Both the position numbers and the translations under genes were made by a program. The notes under the pieces are model-generated. The model was not told where the DNA came from, searched no databases, and was given only the letters and a program-made list of their open reading frames with translations. Source: Floccularia luteovirens (taxonomy: Eukaryota; Basidiomycota; Agaricomycetes; Agaricales; Squamanitaceae). Taken from it: a stretch of DNA of 64,000 nt. Below, in pieces: positions 61,301-64,000 of the stretch (positions within the stretch are counted from its first letter, which is position 1; each line of letters begins with the position of its first letter). The stretch spans positions 1,488,001 through 1,552,000 of the forward strand of contig VSJF01000001.1 in NCBI GenBank assembly GCA_009739215.1, given 5' to 3'.

Positions 61301-63071
61301 AGAGAGAGAGAAAGACACATTAAAGGATAAGGATTCAAACGCGAAACTCGCTGCAAAGGTGTGTTTTAGGCTTCTGTGATACAGGTATCAGTTTACTGAT
61401 TGCAAGGTACTGAAGACTAAATCAAAAAGTTCCAACGCAACTTCCATAAAACCGCGTACTGTGAAGTCTACGGGTACCAAGACAAAAAAATCTACAGAAG
61501 TTGTTCCTACAAAGAACGTGAAGGCTCCTGCCCCTCCCACAAGTGTTCGTAAAAATACTTCACGCTCGCGTTCAGCATCTGCAATGCCAGTAGATGCTGC
61601 AGGATTATCAAGCAAGGACGACGTTGAAAAACAAGAGGAAGAAGAGGACGAAGGCCCCGAAAATGAAGACGACAAACTGTACTGTGTTTGCAAAACTCGC
61701 TATGACGAAGATAGGTTCATGATCGCATGTGATAGGTTGGTATTCAAAAAGAATATTGGTCTACGTTAATAGTGACAACTCTTATCAATAGGTGTGACGA
61801 GTGGTATCACACACAATGTGTAGACATGCCTGATCTTGAGGTTGATTTAGTCGACCAATTCATATGTCCCCCTTGTGTAGAAAGTATGTGGAAATTTGCC
61901 ATCTTCACTACTCGTATTGACAAAGATTGCAGAAAACCCACATTTGTCCCTTCGCACGACGTATAAAACTCGTTGTCTTTTTGGGTTGAAGCATGCCGAT
62001 CCAGACTCTTCGCGAGCATGCCATCGTCCAGCGCGGGGCGCTTTTTCCAAATACTGCTCTGATGAGTGTGGCGTACGTTACATGCAAATGCGCATTGACG
62101 CATGGGCCCGCAAGGGTGGAAAACGTGACAAGCTATGGGAGAGTATTCGTGGAGCTGAAAGACGAGAAGGCGTAGTAGTGTGTGCACAAGAAGTGGCGGT
62201 GTGCCAGCTCGACAAACCCGCACTCAAACCCATCCCCAAAAGCGAGGGCGACGGCAGCCTCCATGTAAAAATGGATGGGGAAGGATGCAAGCAAAAAGGA
62301 AACGGAGTCGACCATAATATAAAAACTCACATCAAGCCGAACATTGGTAATAAATCGCCCACGATTCAGGAGGTGACCCCTCATGTGCGTAAGGGTGAGC
62401 CGGGTCATAGGCCAAAACGCGAACGTGTAGAGCGCGAAGCCGAACGCTTACGTGGTTTACTTGACCAAATAGTGAAATCTCGCGAAGAGATCAAGAAAGG
62501 TTTGGAAGTTGTTGTTTGGCGCGAACGCCTTCTCGAACTCGCAAGTGAGCGCGCGGAGAGCATTGGTCAGTGTGGATGGGACCAAAGGCTATGTTTCGGT
62601 GACGAGGAATGGGCAGATTTTGGTGCAGGAGTATTGGAAAGCTACGAGGAGGTTAAGGCTGAGAATAAGGATGAAGAAAATGGCACGGATATGCCTGTTG
62701 ATCTCGAAAATGAAGGGGAGGGAGAATGGTGGTGCCCTGGCAAGAAGATTTGCGATCGTCATGCAGGGTGTGTATATAATCATATATAAATAGTCATGTT
62801 TTATTGATCTTGCATTTACAGGTGGCAAGCGGTCAGATTTAAAGACGTTTGCAAAGAGAAGGAGAAGAAGGAAGAGGCATTATTGAAGCTTACTACTCGC
62901 GAACGTGAAATTCGGAAGCGCATAGAGGACATCACAGATCCCCTTGGTCGCAATCCGAAGGTCACATCCGCGCCAAGTCCTCTCAAACCAGCCAATTCTA
63001 AGCATCTTAAAGGTAGAATTATGAGCGACTCCCTCAAAAGAGGGAAGAAACGCAAAAACATTTTTTCGTAA
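58365..63071 (+). CDS. PHD-finger protein, Spp1/CFP1-like (Set1/COMPASS component)
   Basis: A long disordered first exon (58365 to about 61360, roughly 1000 residues) begins MPSRRLDINSLLC and includes Pro-rich, poly-Gln/His (58765-59100) and Glu-rich parts. After a 49-nt intron comes a Lys-rich stretch and the PHD finger: DDKLYCVCKTRYDEDRFMIA, DRCDEWYHTQCVDMP, QFICPPCVE (C4-H-C3 complete), then RCLFGLKHADPDSSRACHRP, AFSKYCSDECGVRYMQMRID, the Cys/His-rich C-terminal zinc module of Spp1/CFP1. A coiled coil (ERVEREAERLRGLLDQIVKS) and WQAVRFKDVCKEKEKKEEAL follow, stop TAA at 63069-63071. Start chosen at 58365. Spp1 reads H3K4me within Set1C. The first exon is far longer than in yeast Spp1. Confidence 0.9.
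60631..60750 (+). repeat. Four tandem 10-residue repeats inside the Spp1-like gene
   Basis: About 30 nt per unit (gctgcagccctggaacaaga-like): ALEQELEDAA, ALEQEIQDAA, ALERELEESA, ALEQELEALI. The copies are close in DNA sequence, so the array looks recently expanded. Confidence 0.8.
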
Positions 63072-63309
63072 TTAGCTATTGTATTTTTTTTGATGTTCAT
63101 TGAGCGCTTTACATGTACCACACTTTGTTCGCTGATTGCTTTGTTTTCTCATCTATACAGACGGTCTCAATTTTGATATAATAAGCGATGGTGGTGATAC
63201 AGCCAACGTCCCAAATGATAACATGGTAATTACATGACTATGGTCGCACAAATATGCGGCGAACTCATATCATTTCTCGCATCACAAGCTAACACATCCT
63301 GTTGATACT

Positions 63310-63958
63310 CTAATACCCATCACCTTCACCACCCTCTTTGCAGAACCCATTTTGCTCATACAATATCTGTGATTTGATGTCCTCTCGTTCCTTCTTCACT
63401 TCGGCATCATGCTTGTGATGGGGTTCCAGTGCACGGTAATCGACTTGTTTTAATGGGATATCATCTTCTCTATCTAGGTCCTAGTAGGGATGTGAATATG
63501 AGTACTAGGTGTCCAACCATAAATTTTGGTGACCGATCACGTACAATTTCTCCAAGAAGGACAACGTTTTCACCACGAATCAAGAAAAGGCCATGCCAGC
63601 TTTCTGCAAATGCGTTTCCATGATATATCCGTTCGACAGTATCTTCGAGTACAAGATTAGCTAGCATATATAGGTGAATAGGCCAAGTTAAATAAGAAAA
63701 GTAGCAAAAGGGCTGGCAAAATGACCCACCAAATTGATCATAAGAACGCAGAACACCGTGCAACTTTCTCCCATCACGTAGGATGACAAGCATCTTTCCT
63801 AGGCGAGTCGAGAGTGACGAAGAGAAAACGTCAAAGTTGTAAAATATGGGAATATGGCGTGTTCAGGAAGTGGTGCAGCAGGTGACTTGGGGGGTAGACG
63901 TACTGTCCACGCAATCTACCAAAGATCCCGAAGTCGTGAAAGGGATTAGTGAGTCCAT
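63310..63958 (-). CDS. LSm1, decapping-activator Sm-like protein
   Basis: Four exons (63958-63904, 63798-63730, 63660-63545, 63480-63310) give exactly 136 codons. MDSLIPFTTSGSLVDCVDRK, MLVILRDGRKLHGVLRSYDQ (Sm1: LRDGR-x-L-x-G-x-L-R-S-Y/F-D-Q-F), ANLVLEDTVERIYHGNAFAE, GLFLIRGENVVLLGEIDLDR (Sm2 LIRGENVVLLGE), then a charged C-terminal extension ending EGGEGDGY. The IRG-EN-V-x-L-GE motif and the C-terminal extension are characteristic of LSm1, which with LSm2-7 and Pat1 binds deadenylated mRNA and promotes decapping in the cytoplasm. Its 3' end faces the Spp1-like gene. Confidence 0.95.
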
Positions 63959-64000
63959 AATAAAAGAAGCTGCTCTTGTTGTGAGAAGCTCTCGAGTGTA

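Overview
The window looks like nuclear DNA of an agaricomycete (mushroom-forming basidiomycete). Protein genes are dense (39 called, on both strands). They are broken by many introns of about 45-75 nt with GTRNGT donors and CTRAY-like branch sites, some exons are only 8-40 nt long, and intergenic gaps are mostly 70-500 bp. I inferred splice sites by eye. For 11 genes (the barwin-like protein, eIF3h, the CDF transporter, the two bZIP-like paralogues, SPF30, Naa40, ESSS, the SPRY protein, RPL32 and LSm1) the exon lengths add up to an exact whole number of codons; exon boundaries of the others are approximate. I saw no transposon, CRISPR array, rRNA or convincing tRNA.

Layout. 1-5.9 kb: C-terminal end of an Ipi1/TEX10-like gene, a secreted barwin-like (DPBB) protein, eIF3h, and a CDF zinc-type transporter. 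6-12.3 kb: Mediator Med5, then two divergently transcribed, distantly related genes with a degenerate bZIP-like helix. 13-21 kb: SPF30 Tudor splicing factor, RIO2 kinase, Naa40-type histone N-acetyltransferase, complex I ESSS subunit, glycine cleavage H protein, mitochondrial EF-Tu. 21-31.4 kb: Pex14, GRIP golgin, Pil1/Lsp1 eisosome protein, eIF4E, an Mtm1/SLC25A39-type carrier (frame broken), Vam7-like PX-SNARE. 31.5-41.8 kb: membrane-anchored methyltransferase, AMPK gamma (Snf4), an Ssh4/Ear1-like SPRY membrane protein, an unrecognised type I membrane protein, aspartyl-tRNA synthetase and, divergent from it, aspartate aminotransferase. 42-54.9 kb: an unrecognised disordered protein, Elp5, a membrane GNAT (frame broken), dienelactone hydrolase, eEF1A, a PAS-kinase-like kinase, RPL32, Memo. 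55-64 kb: Tfc7-like histidine phosphatase, Stm1/SERBP1-like protein, Spp1/CFP1-like PHD protein, LSm1.

Most genes are conserved housekeeping genes and do not form one pathway, though translation and ribosome-biogenesis genes are strikingly frequent. Many neighbours are head-to-head with gaps of 170-540 bp that must hold two promoters. The most promising undescribed item is the divergent bZIP-like paralogue pair at 9.7-12.3 kb, organised like a heterodimer-encoding locus. Two conserved genes carry single-base frame breaks that may be assembly errors.
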